DNA of 64,000 bases from Oreohelix idahoensis. Taxonomy: Eukaryota; Mollusca; Gastropoda; Stylommatophora; Oreohelicidae. The translations under genes were made by a program, and so were the position numbers. The notes below the pieces were generated by a model that was not told the DNA's origin, made no database searches, and worked only from the letters and a program-made list of their open reading frames with translations. The stretch lies in contig JAMPIV010018775.1 of assembly GCA_024509875.1 (NCBI GenBank), positions 338,342 through 402,341 of the forward strand. Reading direction: 5' to 3'. Positions 22,620 through 32,916 of this stretch are shown piece by piece (the first letter of the stretch is position 1; each line of letters starts with the position of its first letter).

Positions 22620-22995
22620 TGAAGATATCAGTCACTTAACCAATATCCCATAGCTGCCCAAGGAGCATAGGCCTTCAACAAACACATGGCCAGTCTTCCT
22701 GTCACATGCCACATGACAAGTCTTCCTGTCACATGCCACATGACAAGTCTTCCTGTCACATTCCACATGACAAGTCTTCCTGTCACATGCCACATGACAA
22801 GTCTTCCTGTCACATGACGTCCGCTCAAGGTCAGTCTTGTCGTCCTCATCATTTTCATGTCTCTCTCCATCTCTCTTCTCCATGTGCTCTTTGTTCTGCC
22901 TCTTCTCCTCCTACCATGGTGTTTCCAGAACAAGGACTGCCATGTAATGCTATCAGCAGGTTTCCTCAGTGTGTGCCAAATACATTGCCAGCCAG
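22620..22995 (-). pseudogene. LINE tail fragment with internal 28-bp minisatellite
   Basis: The minus strand shows LINE-type GRRRRGRTKSTWRREMERD near 22920-22850, related to 18850-19315. Within it, from ~22690 to 22820, a 28-bp unit containing CACATGACAAGTCTTCCTGT is repeated about five times. The resulting CDRKTCHV peptide repeats are artefacts of that expansion. Confidence 0.75.
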
Positions 22996-22997
22996 AG

Positions 22998-23215
22998 GCT
23001 GATATACTATAACGCTAATGAAACTTGAGCTTTAGGGCCGTGGATCTATTATGAAGCTAATGAAGACTTTAGCTTCAGGGCCGCGGATCTATTATGAAGC
23101 TAATGCAACTTGAGCTTCAGGGGCCGCGGATCTATTATGAAGCTAATGAAACTTGAGCTTCAGAGCCGCACATCAACTATGAAGCTAATGAAGGCTTTAG
23201 CTTCAGGGCCCCCAT
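22998..23215 (+). repeat. Tandem repeat with hairpin-forming unit, ~5 copies
   Basis: Units of about 40-45 bp contain GAAGCTAATGAAACTTGAGC followed by TTC, so GAAGCT and AGCTTC can pair across a short loop in each unit. Units alternate between GAAACTTGAGCTTC and GAAGACTTTAGCTTC variants and share GGGCCGCGGATCTATTAT between them. Confidence 0.75.
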
Positions 23216-23835
23216 CCATTTTTCTCTCTAATATGTTTCTTTCCCACCATCTCCCAATACGTTTTTTTTTACATAAGAGCTCCAACAGTTTGAGCTTCAG
23301 AGCCCCCCCCCCCCAAAATGTAGATCCACCACCATCGCCAGCGTCTTTTGCTCATTTCTTGTTCTACTTGTACTTGTCTGGTTTGCTCTTTTTCTTTACT
23401 TGACCTGTCCATATTTTTTGTTGTTGAAATGTTTGTGGCCTCAAGTTTCTACAGTATCGGGTTCATTGTCCCATACCCAACACTCCTTAGTTGCCTTTTA
23501 TGATATGCATCAACAGGATATACTTATCCATTAAGTATTTTTTTTTTAAAATTGGGAAACATGAATTACAGAAGGGCCCCACTTTTTGCCGTTCCCCTAA
23601 TACAGCGGTTTTCAGTTATATACACGTTCATTATTTTCAGCTCTTGTTCTGCTCTTTCGGTGTTTTTTCGGCACGTCTCGCTTAGTAGCTGAGTCCGAGA
23701 ACGGCTCTGAGCACCATTTTATTGTCGGCAATTCAGTCTGTTTACAGTATTTGTATGTTCAGCATCTCTCTGTATTCTGACAATCTTCCAAAATTTTAAC
23801 ATTTATTTTATTGTATAATATTAAATTACATTATA
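23216..23835. other. Intron 1, simple sequence and unassigned DNA
   Basis: Contains a C10 run near 23306-23315 and LINE-tail-like text (GCCAGCGTCTTTTGCTCATT) near 23335-23400 resembling 19085-19130. No exon seen. Confidence 0.45.
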
Positions 23836-23839
23836 TTTA

Positions 23840-24461
23840 GGGCTGGGATCTTTAACGATTAATTAATTAATTCATTGGTAAAAATTGTTGTAATCGATTT
23901 CATTGATAAAACTTATTTTAATCGATTATTACTGTTTGGCAATATTTATGTTTTTTTTTTCCGCTTAAATGCAAGAACATTTGCTATGTTAGAGGTTTGT
24001 GATATGGAATTTGGCAATTATGGTCAATAATAATAAATTGTTTGGTTGTAACTTTTCAGTATTTTCATTATATCTTCAGGATGATGTTGTCTTATAACAA
24101 GCAAAATAAATATAGTCCTTAGGGCAGAGGTTTTCAAACTGTGCGTCGCGGCTCCCAGGGGCGTCGCGGCCCTCGGCTAAGGGTGTCGCGGTGGCTTGGG
24201 AAAAGTGTTGGGCTCGATATTATGAGCCAAGGTCCATCAATAAATATAGATCTTCGTAGTATAGAGAGGAGCCGTGGTGATTTATGCACAGGTCAAGGGA
24301 GCCGCGGACCAAAAAAGTTTGAAAACCTCTGCCTTAGGGAGTTAAATAAATGTTATTTTTGATTTTTTTATAGTTTATCAGATTGTTCCAAACTGATCAA
24401 TTGATCTTGATTAAAGAAATTTGATTTATTGACTAAGATTTTTTTAAAATCAATCCCAGCC
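23840..24461. mobile_element. Possible MITE with GGCTGGGAT inverted ends
   Basis: Left end GGGCTGGGATCTTTAACGAT and right end ...AAAATCAATCCCAGCC are imperfect inverted repeats. The interior is AT-rich with palindromic AATCGAT/ATTAATTAATTAAT text and no ORF. A clear target duplication is not visible. The element is interrupted by the hAT-like MITE at 24125-24331. Confidence 0.45.
24117..24339. mobile_element. hAT-like MITE with 8-bp target duplication
   Basis: A 207-bp element (24125-24331) begins CAGAGGTTTTCAAACT and ends AGTTTGAAAACCTCTG, perfect 16-bp inverted repeats. It is flanked by the perfect 8-bp direct repeat CCTTAGGG (24117-24124, 24332-24339). An 8-bp duplication and CAG...CTG ends are diagnostic of hAT elements. 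No coding capacity; mobilised in trans. Confidence 0.93.
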
Positions 24462-24503
24462 GTAATTATATTATAGTATACATATTATATATTTTTTATT
24501 ATT

Positions 24504-24780
24504 AATTACAATGGCTGCACTGGCTTCCTAGCTCAGTGGTCCATGGTTCGATCCCCAGATGAGGTGGGATTTTTTAAGGCCGCAAATGGCTCCTGGGTGG
24601 ACCCAGCCCCAATTTGGTACCAGAGCAACTTCTGGGAAGGTTAAAGCGGCTGGCGTGATGCTGACCACATCACCCCTAGTGTGCCAATGGTCTAGAAAAT
24701 ATGGGCCTAACACCATATTCCCAATATGCCTCAATGGGCATGTAACGGGATCCTTTACCTTTTACCTCAATTACAATGGC
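24504..24780 (+). mobile_element. tRNA-derived SINE with 12-bp target duplication
   Basis: A box A-like TAGCTCAGTGGT and box B-like GGTTCGATCCCC near the start, a unique body, and a CCTTTACCTTTTACCTC tail. It is flanked by AATTACAATGGC direct repeats (24504-24515, 24769-24780), typical of LINE-mediated insertion. It lies about 150 bp upstream of exon 2 in intron 1. Confidence 0.85.
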
Positions 24781-24933
24781 ATCTAAGTGTAGTAGTGATA
24801 AAAAGAGATGTGAGCTTCTCAATTTAAATGCTGGATGTTCATTTTACTTTCATATGGTTTATAGTTTCTTTCTCCTCGCTGCCCCACATTTTGTGTTTTT
24901 ATGATGATTTTCATCTGAGTCTGGTTTTTTCAG

Positions 24934-25030
24934 AATCCAGTGGAGAGTAAAGACAGCGACATGTATCGTTGCCTGGCAAATAATCACTTTGGCGTAATCA
25001 TTAGTGATGGGATAAGACTATCTTTTGGAG
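24934..25030 (+). CDS. Cont: Contactin-like exon: second half of Ig1
   Basis: Acceptor TTTTTTCAG ends at 24933 and donor GGAG|GTGAGT at 25031; phase 0 in, phase 1 out. It encodes NPVESKDSDMYRCLANNHFG and VIISDGIRLSFG. The DxxMYRCxAxN block supplies the second cysteine of Ig1, which pairs with the one in the exon at 15481-15713, and the last strand reads IRLSF as in contactin Ig1 (AKLQF). Phase and domain continuity with the preceding exon support one transcript across a 9.2-kb intron. Confidence 0.87.
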
Positions 25031-25323
25031 GTGAGTTTGCTGCATCTGTTTGTCTGGCTGTATGTCTTTATCTGTCTGTCTGATTTATCTATCTGTATGT
25101 CTGTCTGGCTGACTGTCTTAATCTTTCTATCTCTGCCTGATTTGTATGTCTGTTTGGCTGGGCTGGCTGTCTGTCTTTCTGTCTATTTCTGTCCGTTTAA
25201 TCTGTTTTGTTAGTCTATCTGTCTGTCTCTGCTGTCTAATTTATCTGTCTGTCTGTCTCTCAGTCTGTCTTTCTCTCTCTATCTCAGTTTCTCTCTGCCT
25301 GTCAGTTTCTCTCTGTATGTTTG

Positions 25324-25376
<53 letters not shown>

Positions 25377-25430
25377 AATCTGTCTGTCGGTCTATCTTAT
25401 TTATCTGTCTTCTGTCTGTCTGGGAGAATC
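25031..25430 (+). repeat. CTGT/TC-rich microsatellite at start of intron 2
   Basis: Degenerate CTGTCTGT tract followed by an uninterrupted (CT)n run at about 25325-25372. ORFs here on both strands are low-complexity artefacts. Confidence 0.85.
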
Positions 25431-25462
25431 CAGACACAACACAGTATTTTCCTCTTCTTCTA

Positions 25463-25900
25463 TTACTCTCTGAAGTAAACTTGAATATGTTCAAAGAAAG
25501 TAGTAGTCAGTTTTAGGTTGTTGGTATCTCTGTAGAGTTTTTCCAGGAATGGTACTTGTGGTGGCCATATGAGCTTTCTCTGTTCATCATATGTTGGGCA
25601 GCTTTGAAGTAGATGTTTGGCTATCATTTTATCGGTGGCACAGTTACACTGATCTGTAGTTTCAATCTTCAGCTTGTTGAATAGATGGTATCCCGATCCG
25701 CTGTGACTTGGGCGAAGTCTGAAGATGACCAATTGTTCATTTCTGCTGTGCTAGTAATATGCAGTATCTTTTTTGTGGCCTGCATGCTCTGCTTCCCATT
25801 TGCTCCTGTATCTGCGCTTGATAAAACTGTGGGCCTCTTCCTAAGTTGTGCTTGTGTCAAGCTGAGGTTGCTTTCCACCTTCCTTTGCACAGTATTTTAG
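25463..25900 (-). pseudogene. LINE C-terminal fragment
   Basis: Minus-strand frames contain KILHITSTAEMNNWSSSDFA and then GYHLFNKLKIETTDQCNCAT, AKHLLQSCPTYDEQRKLIWP, PFLEKLYRDTNNLKLTTTFF. This is the C-terminal tail of the same LINE family as 16035-16674 and 58100-58290. Two frames and no RT core; dead. It lies in intron 2 antisense to the host gene. Confidence 0.78.
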
Positions 25901-26160
25901 CCATGCATATTTGGAGAGCCCATTTAAAGATGGTTGGGAAGAACAGGATGCTGCCTCTCCTTCCCTCTGCTAGCTTAAAACCAGATGCGGGGATACTTTA
26001 AATCGCTTGCTAAATCAGGAAGAAAATAACAGGGAAAGAACTTTGGCTTGTGACTCTAAATCCACAGATAAGCCTAGATCTACGTTGTAGATAATGCCGA
26101 GGATTCTTCAACTTGACATTGGCTGACACACTCAGCAGGCCTATTTAAACAACAACAATG
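25901..26160 (+). repeat. Related LINE 3' tail ending in CAA repeats
   Basis: Blocks such as TTTGGAGAGCCC and CCTAGATCTACGTTGTAGAT, then AACAACAACAATG, match the element at 56687-57324, which has a clear target duplication. This copy is more degraded. Confidence 0.6.
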
Positions 26161-26253
26161 TAGTGACGTATTGCACTTGTGATTCTGAATTAACCTCCAT
26201 GGTCGCATTCACATCATGTGACTAACTAGATAAATATTTTGGTATGTTTTCAG

Positions 26254-26349
26254 ACATAGGAGAGTTTTCAAACGTGCCGGACGCACCAGTCAATGCAAAA
26301 GCTTATGAAGGAGCAGCCATAGACTGTAGCAAGATATATTACAATCCAG
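26254..26349 (+). CDS. Cont: Contactin-like exon: start of Ig2
   Basis: Acceptor GTTTTCAG ends at 26253 and donor CCAG|GTACAC at 26350; phase 1 in, phase 1 out. It encodes IGEFSNVPDAPVNAKAYEGA and AIDCSKIYYNPG. The pattern (x-EF-x11-VNAxxGxxxxxxC) matches the linker and B strand of contactin Ig2, including the first Ig2 cysteine. The following 19.5-kb intron holds the nested LTR elements. Confidence 0.86.
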
Positions 26350-26479
26350 GTACACATAGTTTTTGTGTTTGTGAAAGAGAGTGTAAAGAAACGGCAAGAG
26401 ACAAACAGACAGACGCAAGAACTGATAATGTTTGATGACATTTACAAGTGTGTCATTGAGAAGTAAAAGAAAAAGTAGT

Positions 26480-26715
26480 CCCATAGCAGATACTGCTGCT
26501 GTAGGGGAGTGAAGTGTTAGAGACTTCGCTGTACAAGGTCCAGCATCGAGAGGTGGGGTGACCAATTCCCTTCCTTGCTGACTTTTCCTTCCCTAACTCA
26601 AAGTCAGGTACCTGTTTGCAGCTTGGTAGACTGGAGCGTCTCAATACCGTAAATCGAACCCGGCACCTTTACCACAAGAGACCAGTGCTTTAACCACTCT
26701 GCCAATCGGAAGCTC
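26480..26715 (-). mobile_element. tRNA-derived SINE (minus strand)
   Basis: On the minus strand the head reads GGCAGAGTGGTTAAAGCACT (box A) and GGGTTCGATTTACGG (box B), followed by a body with CCAGTCTACCAAGCTGC, TACCTGACTTTGAGTTAGGG and a tail ending in CTATGGGACTACTTTTTC. The same body is at 57545-57785 and, broken, at 18420-18790. Confidence 0.8.
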
Positions 26716-26756
26716 AGCTGTTAAGGGTACATACCATAAGCAAGCTTGGATTGTCA

Positions 26757-27789
26757 TAGCATGTAGTGTAGCTGATGTCTGGTCAAGAGCGTAGTGTGGC
26801 TGATGTCTGGTCAAGAGCGTAGTGTGGCTGATGTCTGGTCAAGAGCGTAGTGTGGCTGATGTCTGGTCAGGAACATAGTGTGGCTGATGTCTGGTGAGGA
26901 GCGTAGTGTGACTGATGTCAGGACCGTAGTGTGGCTTATGGCTGGTCAGGAGCATAGTGCAGCTGGTGTCTGGTCAGGAGCATAGTGTGGCTGATGTCTG
27001 ATCAGGAGCATAGTGTGGCTGATGTCTGATCAGGAGCATAGTGTCGCTGATGTATGATCAGGAGCATAGTGCGGCTGATGTCTGATCAGAAGCATAGTGT
27101 GGCTGATGTCTGGTCAGGAATGTATTGTGGCTGATGTCAGGAGCGTAGTGTAGCTGATGTCTGGTGAGGAGCCTAGTGTGGCTATCTGGCCAGGAGCATA
27201 GTGTGGCTGATGTCTGGTCAGGGTCATAGTGTGGCTGATGTCTGGTCAGGAGCATAGTGTGTCTGGGGAGGAGCATAGTGTGTCTGGTCAGGAGCGTATT
27301 GTAGCTTATGTCTGGTCAAAAGCATTGTGTGGCTGATGTCTGGTCAAGAGCATAGTGTGGCTGGTGTCTGGTTAGGAGCATAGTGTGGCTGGTGTCTGTT
27401 CAGGAGTGTAGTGTTGCTGATGTCTGGTCAGGAGCATAGTGTGGCTGGTGTCTGGTCAGGAGCATAGTGTGGCTGATGTCTGGTTGGGAGCGTAGTGTAG
27501 CTGATGTCTGGTCAAGAGCGTAGTGTACCCGATATCTTGTCAGGAGCATAATGTGGCTGATAACTGGTCAGGAGCATAGTGTGTCTGGTGTCTGGTCAGG
27601 AGCATAGTTTGGCTATCTGGCCAGGAGCATAGTGTAGCTGATGTTTGGTCAAGAGCGTAGAGTGGCTGAAGTCAGGAGCATAGTGTGGCTGATGTCTGGT
27701 CATGAATGTAGTGTAGCTGATGTCTAGTCAAGAGCATAGTGTGACTGATGTCTGTTCAGGAGCGTAGTGTGGCTGATGTCCGGAGCATA
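26757..27789 (+). repeat. 28-bp minisatellite, left part
   Basis: Unit GTGTGGCTGATGTCTGGTCA plus GGAGCATA, about 35 degenerate copies. The array resumes at 41770 beyond the LTR element inserted at 27790. The minus-strand ORF 27276-27058 is an artefact. Confidence 0.92.
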
Positions 27790-28397
27790 TGTGACCGTAA
27801 GGTCTACCACGTCGTTTTAGCACTAAGGTGCTACCACTTATTAGAGTTAGGGTAAGAATACTGTAGCAAGATTTTAAACACTAAGTATTTGAAGTGACTA
27901 GTTAGTTAATTAACCCTAGTCCCAAACCTAGGACATCATTTCATGGTGTACATGAAATGACGTCATCAAAGCTTGTGTAGTAGCGATACAAGTAAAGAAA
28001 CGGAAGTTATTTTTTTCAAAGGGGAGATCAGGGTGAGTTGTTTTCAGCACGAGCTGAGCGGCGGCTGTTTTCCATCGAGCAGGTCCCATTTATGTTTTGA
28101 TTCGTATGGATTGTTGGTTTGTACAAGAATATAATGAATATATTCTATGAACCAGCATGGAATGGTTAGCGAATGCAACCACTGAATAAAAGGTATTGTT
28201 TAGTTAAGTCGAAGTTAGACTTACTTCTTGAACACAAGTTGGAAGTTACATTGTTGACATTTGACTATCAGCAACAGAGTACTTCATTCTTACGATCACA
28301 CAGCCACACACCAACACAGACGAGTCTACAACAACTACCTGGGTTTATTACACATCTCTTCTGTAACCACCACCTCTGGCGATAGCCAGTTTACAAC
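27790..28397 (+). repeat. Left LTR of gag-only element, first part
   Basis: Same sequence as 41097-41692, with a few substitutions and length differences (for example CAAGAATATAATG against CACCTTTAATG). It stops at the ACAAC target of the Gmr1-like element and resumes at 37595. The small ORFs here occur identically in the right LTR and are not genes. Confidence 0.9.
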
Positions 28398-29550
28398 TGT
28401 TGCTGTCATTTTTGACAGAGTCATCTGTCAAGTTATTTGCTTATGTTTTTATCATAAGAATAATTGTGTCTTTACCTGCGATGTCAGGTTGATTAGGGGT
28501 TGTCTTCCCTTATTTATTCATTCATTGTGTTTGACCTTTAGGGTCAAAGGTAGACAGTTCTGGCATATGCCCATAGGCAGGGTTTTTTAAGCGGGAGTTG
28601 AGTTAGACTTCCGGCAAGCCGTGAAGTGTCCTGGTTTCTGAAGGGACGAGAGTCCATTGTGTTTTTCGGGGAGAATCTTCGAAGTGACTGCGATGGCAGT
28701 TTTCCCCAGTGAATCTCTGTGCGTTGGAATGACAGCAGAGTTCCTTGTTAGGTTCTGTGGACTCGGTTACAGGTAATACTGACTTTTTCCATTATTACGC
28801 TTTCGGTGGCAGAACATGTTAGAAGATTACCTAGTCTGTGAACTGCAACTCACCGGTCCTCCATTACAGAACATATATGTTGTGCTCAAGGTAGCCATCC
28901 AAGACTATTAGTCTTCATACCATCCAGAAATCCAGTGACGAAGATATATTGTGGGAGCTGCAGATTGGCGGCATATTTATGTCCACATACGCATTACTGC
29001 AGGGTTGATGGTAACCTGCTTATCAGCAGCACACAGCCGACGTCAGAACGAGGCCTGTGTTTTCGGCTATTATACTACAGCCTGATAATGTGCAATTGGC
29101 GGGGAATGCCAAGTTGTACCTATGTGTCAAGGTGATTAAGGTATCTGACGCGTTTAGTCAGAGAGATCAGGCGGCATTTTGAACTGTCATTGAATAACAT
29201 TATTATTGACCATGCACGAATATTGGAATGTTTACCAGCTTGTTGAACGCCTAATGTATACCTATCGATTTCCGGTCAGCATGACCTTGTTTACAATGAC
29301 TGTTCCTGTTGATGCTACTATGTGTGTTATCGTCAATAAATGTTTTGAAACGTGCCTGCAGTGTTCAAGCATCCTTGACTACTGCATGTGAGTGTAGGGG
29401 TTGCAGTGTCTACATATATACGAGCCTAAACACATTCGCGCCTTCATTCGCACCCACACTCAGTTCATCATACGCTCGCACTACACACCTAACAACCTGT
29501 ATACTGTCTTGGGCCAGTGATCACCTCAACAAGAGAAAAAGACAGTTACA
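28398..29550 (+). repeat. Gmr1-like element 5' LTR
   Basis: Starts TGTTGCTGTCATTTTTGAC and ends GACAGTTACA. Nearly identical to 36438-37589. ORFs of 60-100 codons inside appear in both LTRs in the same frames simply because the LTRs are copies. Confidence 0.95.
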
Positions 29551-30950
29551 TTTCTGGTGGACCAGTTACGTGGGCTCTTCTGATACATTTCTGGTGGACA
29601 GAGCGAGCAATTAACATTATTGATGACATTAATGTGGTCCAGAAATTTACATTTCACGGCGCTATTTGCGTGAGAAGGACAAGTACACATTACATTTCTG
29701 ATCTGTGGGTCTAAGCTACACACTGGACAGCTGTAACACACATCGCTAATTCTACACTTGCAAGTTTTGGCTACAACAGGACAGAAATAGGTCATCAACT
29801 GTTGACCCAGATAAACAGGGCTAGCATTTATGTTATAATGCTGCTTGAACAACAACAGGACAAGTACTGAAGTTAACATCTAGGCATTTGCTACGTGGAC
29901 CACAACTTACAGTAAACGGTACACGTTTCAGTCAACAACAGACTTTTCTATGTCCGAGCATTCAAGTTACATTGTTCGAGGTCAAGTGTTTGTAAACAGT
30001 ACGTGGAAATTGTAAACATTCAATGTGCAAGTCCTAAGTCGAGAAGGTCATAGTAACTTTTGTTCGTGAATACCACTTTATGCTACAGTGGATTTGACAT
30101 TCAGTGCGCGCTTGACATTTTGTTTCTGTGTTCGCAAGGAGCAAGTTAGTTACTGTAATATCATGTGTGACTAAGCTTTATTTTGCAACACATTGAATTG
30201 ATTGCTATTTATGTTAATTGTACTATTGTTGTGTATTTTTCTTGTGTTCTTTTGCGGGCCGGTTGGGTAAAGGTGACTCCTTTAGATAAATGCCACGTAA
30301 TAGAGGTTATCTATTGAGAGCGTGTCGTTAGGGACTGCAAATTTCCTTAATTGGAATTTGCTAGCGACAATCGTTGCTATTTACGTTTAGCTGTGCTGAA
30401 ACTGTACTTATCGTTGTTTTTGTAATATTTTTTCTGTTTTTCAGTTTTGATTTCATTTGTTTGTATCTGTAGGTCTTTCCTTTCTTTTGTTTATTTCTTT
30501 ACACCTTTTTGTTTATAACAGTGTTGCCATTTGTCTTGTTTATTTTTCGCGGTCATCATTACACATTTGTGTAACATTTTTTTTTACTTTTTGCTGTATT
30601 GTTTATTTGACTTCCGCGAACGTTTTTGGTCATTGTTCTGTATTTTTGTCTTTGTATTTATGATTGTATTACATTATTGTCATACACAGTCTACATACAT
30701 ACACTTGGTCATGTATTATTATTACTGATAAGGTATACTCTTCATATAGAGATTGTTAATAAAATATTATTATATGAGATATTTATACAAGTTCTTTGCT
30801 AAAAGACTTGTTGTCTACAAAGATTGAGACAAGGTAAAATATATATGCAAGTTCTTTTAAAAAAAAAAAAAAAAAGACTTGTGCCCACAGTGATTGGGAT
30901 ATAAAGGTAATTTAGTTAATTTTTTCAGGTTTCTGATCTCATTAGACAGA
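29551..30950 (+). promoter_or_regulatory. Long 5' leader of Gmr1-like element
   Basis: 1.4 kb between LTR and gag, AT-rich, with no convincing ORF. A primer-site candidate TGGTGGACCAGTTACG begins five bases after the LTR. About 30780-30890 contains two imperfect direct repeats (CAAGTTCTTT...AGACTTGTG/AGACTTGTT...), the second holding an A17 run. A pyrimidine-rich TTTTTTCAG at ~30930 could be a splice acceptor just before the gag ATG. Confidence 0.55.
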
Positions 30951-32549
30951 ATGTCTACATTGGATTTCTTCATCCAGCAAGGGTTAACCCTTGGTAAGTC
31001 TGGTAAAGAATTGGAAGAATATTCATCTGCTCTATTCGCCATTGCATTAAAGTCAGAAGAAAAGAAACAAAAAGAGGAAATTAAATTGAAAGCAGAAGCT
31101 GAACAAAGGAGAGCAGAAGCTGAACTAAAGAAGCTAGATGCTGAGAATAGAAGATTAGAACTTGAAGAGAAAAGGTATCAAAGAGAAGCTGCTGCTGAGG
31201 AGAGAAAAGCTCAAGCTGATGAAAGAAAATTCCAGATGGAAATGGAAGACAAAAAACTTCAAGCTCAAGCTGCTGCAGAGGAGAGGAAAGCTCAAGCTGC
31301 TGCAGAGGAGAGGAAAGCTCAAGCTGCTGCAGAGGAGAGGAAAGCTCAAGCTGCTGCAGAGGAGAGGAAAGCTCAAGCTGCTGCTGAGGAGAAAAAACTC
31401 CAACTTCAAGCTGCTGCTGAGGCTGAAATTAGAAAAATGGAACATGAGGAAAGAAAACAGAAAATGGAACTTGATGAAAGACTCGCAACTTTGGAGTTAG
31501 AGAAATTGAAATTGGCGAGTCCAGGTGCTCATCAAACAACTTCGAGTACGACAAAGGAGTTTGTAAGTAGGATCAAACTACCTCATTTCAATCCTTTAAA
31601 GGATGACGTAGCAGATTATCTAGATAGATTCCAATTTTTATGCGATACGCATAACATAAAAAAAGAAAAATATGTTGAACAACTGATGGAATTTTTTACA
31701 GGTGACACAGTGACTACTCTTATGACAATAGACGAACATGACAGGACTAATTATGATGTTGTCAGAGCAGCATTGCTAAAAAAATACCAACTAAAAGAAG
31801 AAGACTATCGTCTTCGTTTTAGGACAATGTTGCCAGAAAATGGAGTAGATTTCTCTGATTTTGTTACAAAAATACGTCGTACATTTACACGATGGGTTGA
31901 GTTGTCTCAGACTGAGAAAACATATGAAGGTCTAATGGACTTATTATTGCGAGATAAGGTTTTGTCATCTGTTAATGATTCTTTTCTTGCATTCCTTCAT
32001 GAGCGTAAGCCTAAAAACTTAAAAGATATGGAGGAATACTGTTGTCAGTATGCCACCGCGCATCCCCATGCTACAGTTAGCAATTCTAAAGTGAAAGAAG
32101 GGTTGCCAGTTGCTTCGGCAACACCATATGGCCCTAATTTCAAAAAAAAATTTCAGGGTGCTCAACAAAACTGGAATAGGGGAAGTAATCAGAATTACAC
32201 TCAGAAGCGGAGTAATCCAACACATGATGGTTCTTCGTCTATGAATTGGAGACAAGATGGTAGTTCTCGTAATTTTAGTGGTAATAATTTGAGACACTTT
32301 CGCAAAGGCTATCCAAATAATAACTATTCGAACTTTCGAGGTAATCATTCTCGACGTCAAGATTATGACGATGGTGAATTTAGAAACCGGGATTCAAACC
32401 GGAATGATGATTACAATAGGCAATATGATAACAATTACAGGGGAAATGATAGTCGAAATAATTACAGGGGAAATGATAATCGAGGCAGACCTAGATTTAA
32501 CAAAAAAAAGACCTTTCCAACAGGCAAACTCTGCACAACAAGAGTTTGA
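30951..32549 (+). CDS. Gag of Gmr1-like element
   Basis: I place the start at the ATG at 30951 (MSTLDFFIQQGLTLGKSGKE), because the upstream in-frame extension has no ATG; that gives 532 codons. Residues ~25-190 form a long Glu/Lys/Ala coiled coil, within which a 27-bp DNA unit coding AQAAAEERK is tandemly repeated four to five times. Residues ~200-400 are a capsid-like gag domain (FVSRIKLPHFNPLKDDVADY, LRDKVLSSVNDSFLAFLHER). The C-terminus is rich in Arg, Gly and Asn (RGNDSRNNYRGNDNRG) in place of a CCHC knuckle, suggesting RNA binding by RGG-like sequence. Protease follows in another frame at an A8 run (32502-32509). Confidence 0.88.
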   Translation: MSTLDFFIQQGLTLGKSGKELEEYSSALFAIALKSEEKKQKEEIKLKAEAEQRRAEAELKKLDAENRRLELEEKRYQREAAAEERKAQADERKFQMEMEDKKLQAQAAAEERKAQAAAEERKAQAAAEERKAQAAAEERKAQAAAEEKKLQLQAAAEAEIRKMEHEERKQKMELDERLATLELEKLKLASPGAHQTTSSTTKEFVSRIKLPHFNPLKDDVADYLDRFQFLCDTHNIKKEKYVEQLMEFFTGDTVTTLMTIDEHDRTNYDVVRAALLKKYQLKEEDYRLRFRTMLPENGVDFSDFVTKIRRTFTRWVELSQTEKTYEGLMDLLLRDKVLSSVNDSFLAFLHERKPKNLKDMEEYCCQYATAHPHATVSNSKVKEGLPVASATPYGPNFKKKFQGAQQNWNRGSNQNYTQKRSNPTHDGSSSMNWRQDGSSRNFSGNNLRHFRKGYPNNNYSNFRGNHSRRQDYDDGEFRNRDSNRNDDYNRQYDNNYRGNDSRNNYRGNDNRGRPRFNKKKTFPTGKLCTTRV

Positions 32550-32916
32550 TGGAGCCTGTAATACAGTAAATGATAGTGGTAACTCTAGGGCTATCACTGG
32601 TTGTGCTTTCGATTTTGGGAGAGCAACTGAATGCCCCCAATGCTTAACATTGTTCGACTCATCGACTGTATCTACTCTAAGTTGTGGTCACCCTCTTCCT
32701 GCTCTACCTGCTACAGTTGCGCATGATGGGAGAGGATCTCTCATCTTACATAAAGGTCTAATAAATGATAGGCTAGTCTCAGTACTTTTCGATTCGGGAT
32801 GTACTACCGTCGGGGTTAGGGAGTCTCTGATAGATCCTTGCTGTGCCACTGGGAAAAACAATCAAATGTGTTACATTTGGTGGTACTATGGAAAGTTATC
32901 CTACTGCTATTATTAG
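32365..32916 (+). pseudogene. Protease region of Gmr1-like element, first part
   Basis: This frame is +1 to gag and overlaps its end. It includes a Cys/His cluster (CPQCLTLF...CGHPLPAL) and the aspartic protease active-site motif SVLFDSGCTTVGVRE (D-S-G in place of D-T-G). It breaks at GGGAAAAAC (32851-32859). The protease C-terminal motif (ADLIIGRI) is in the next ORF, +1 again. The gag/protease shift at the A8 run may be programmed frameshifting. The second shift, inside the protease, is more likely a mutation or assembly error. Confidence 0.7.

Noticed and set aside
22628..22933. Cys-rich CDRKTCHV repeat protein
   Set aside because: Expansion of a 28-bp unit inside a LINE tail, not a zinc protein.
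24525..24585. A tRNA gene
   Set aside because: SINE head, flanked by a 12-bp target duplication.
26757..27789. A CRISPR array
   Set aside because: Repeats are directly adjacent with no unique spacers, and the genome is eukaryotic.
28935..29614. ORFs repeated at 36975-37809
   Set aside because: Identical because they lie in the two LTRs of one element; no domain and no independent conservation.
31155..31445. Antisense ORF within gag
   Set aside because: Shadow of the repetitive coiled-coil coding sequence.
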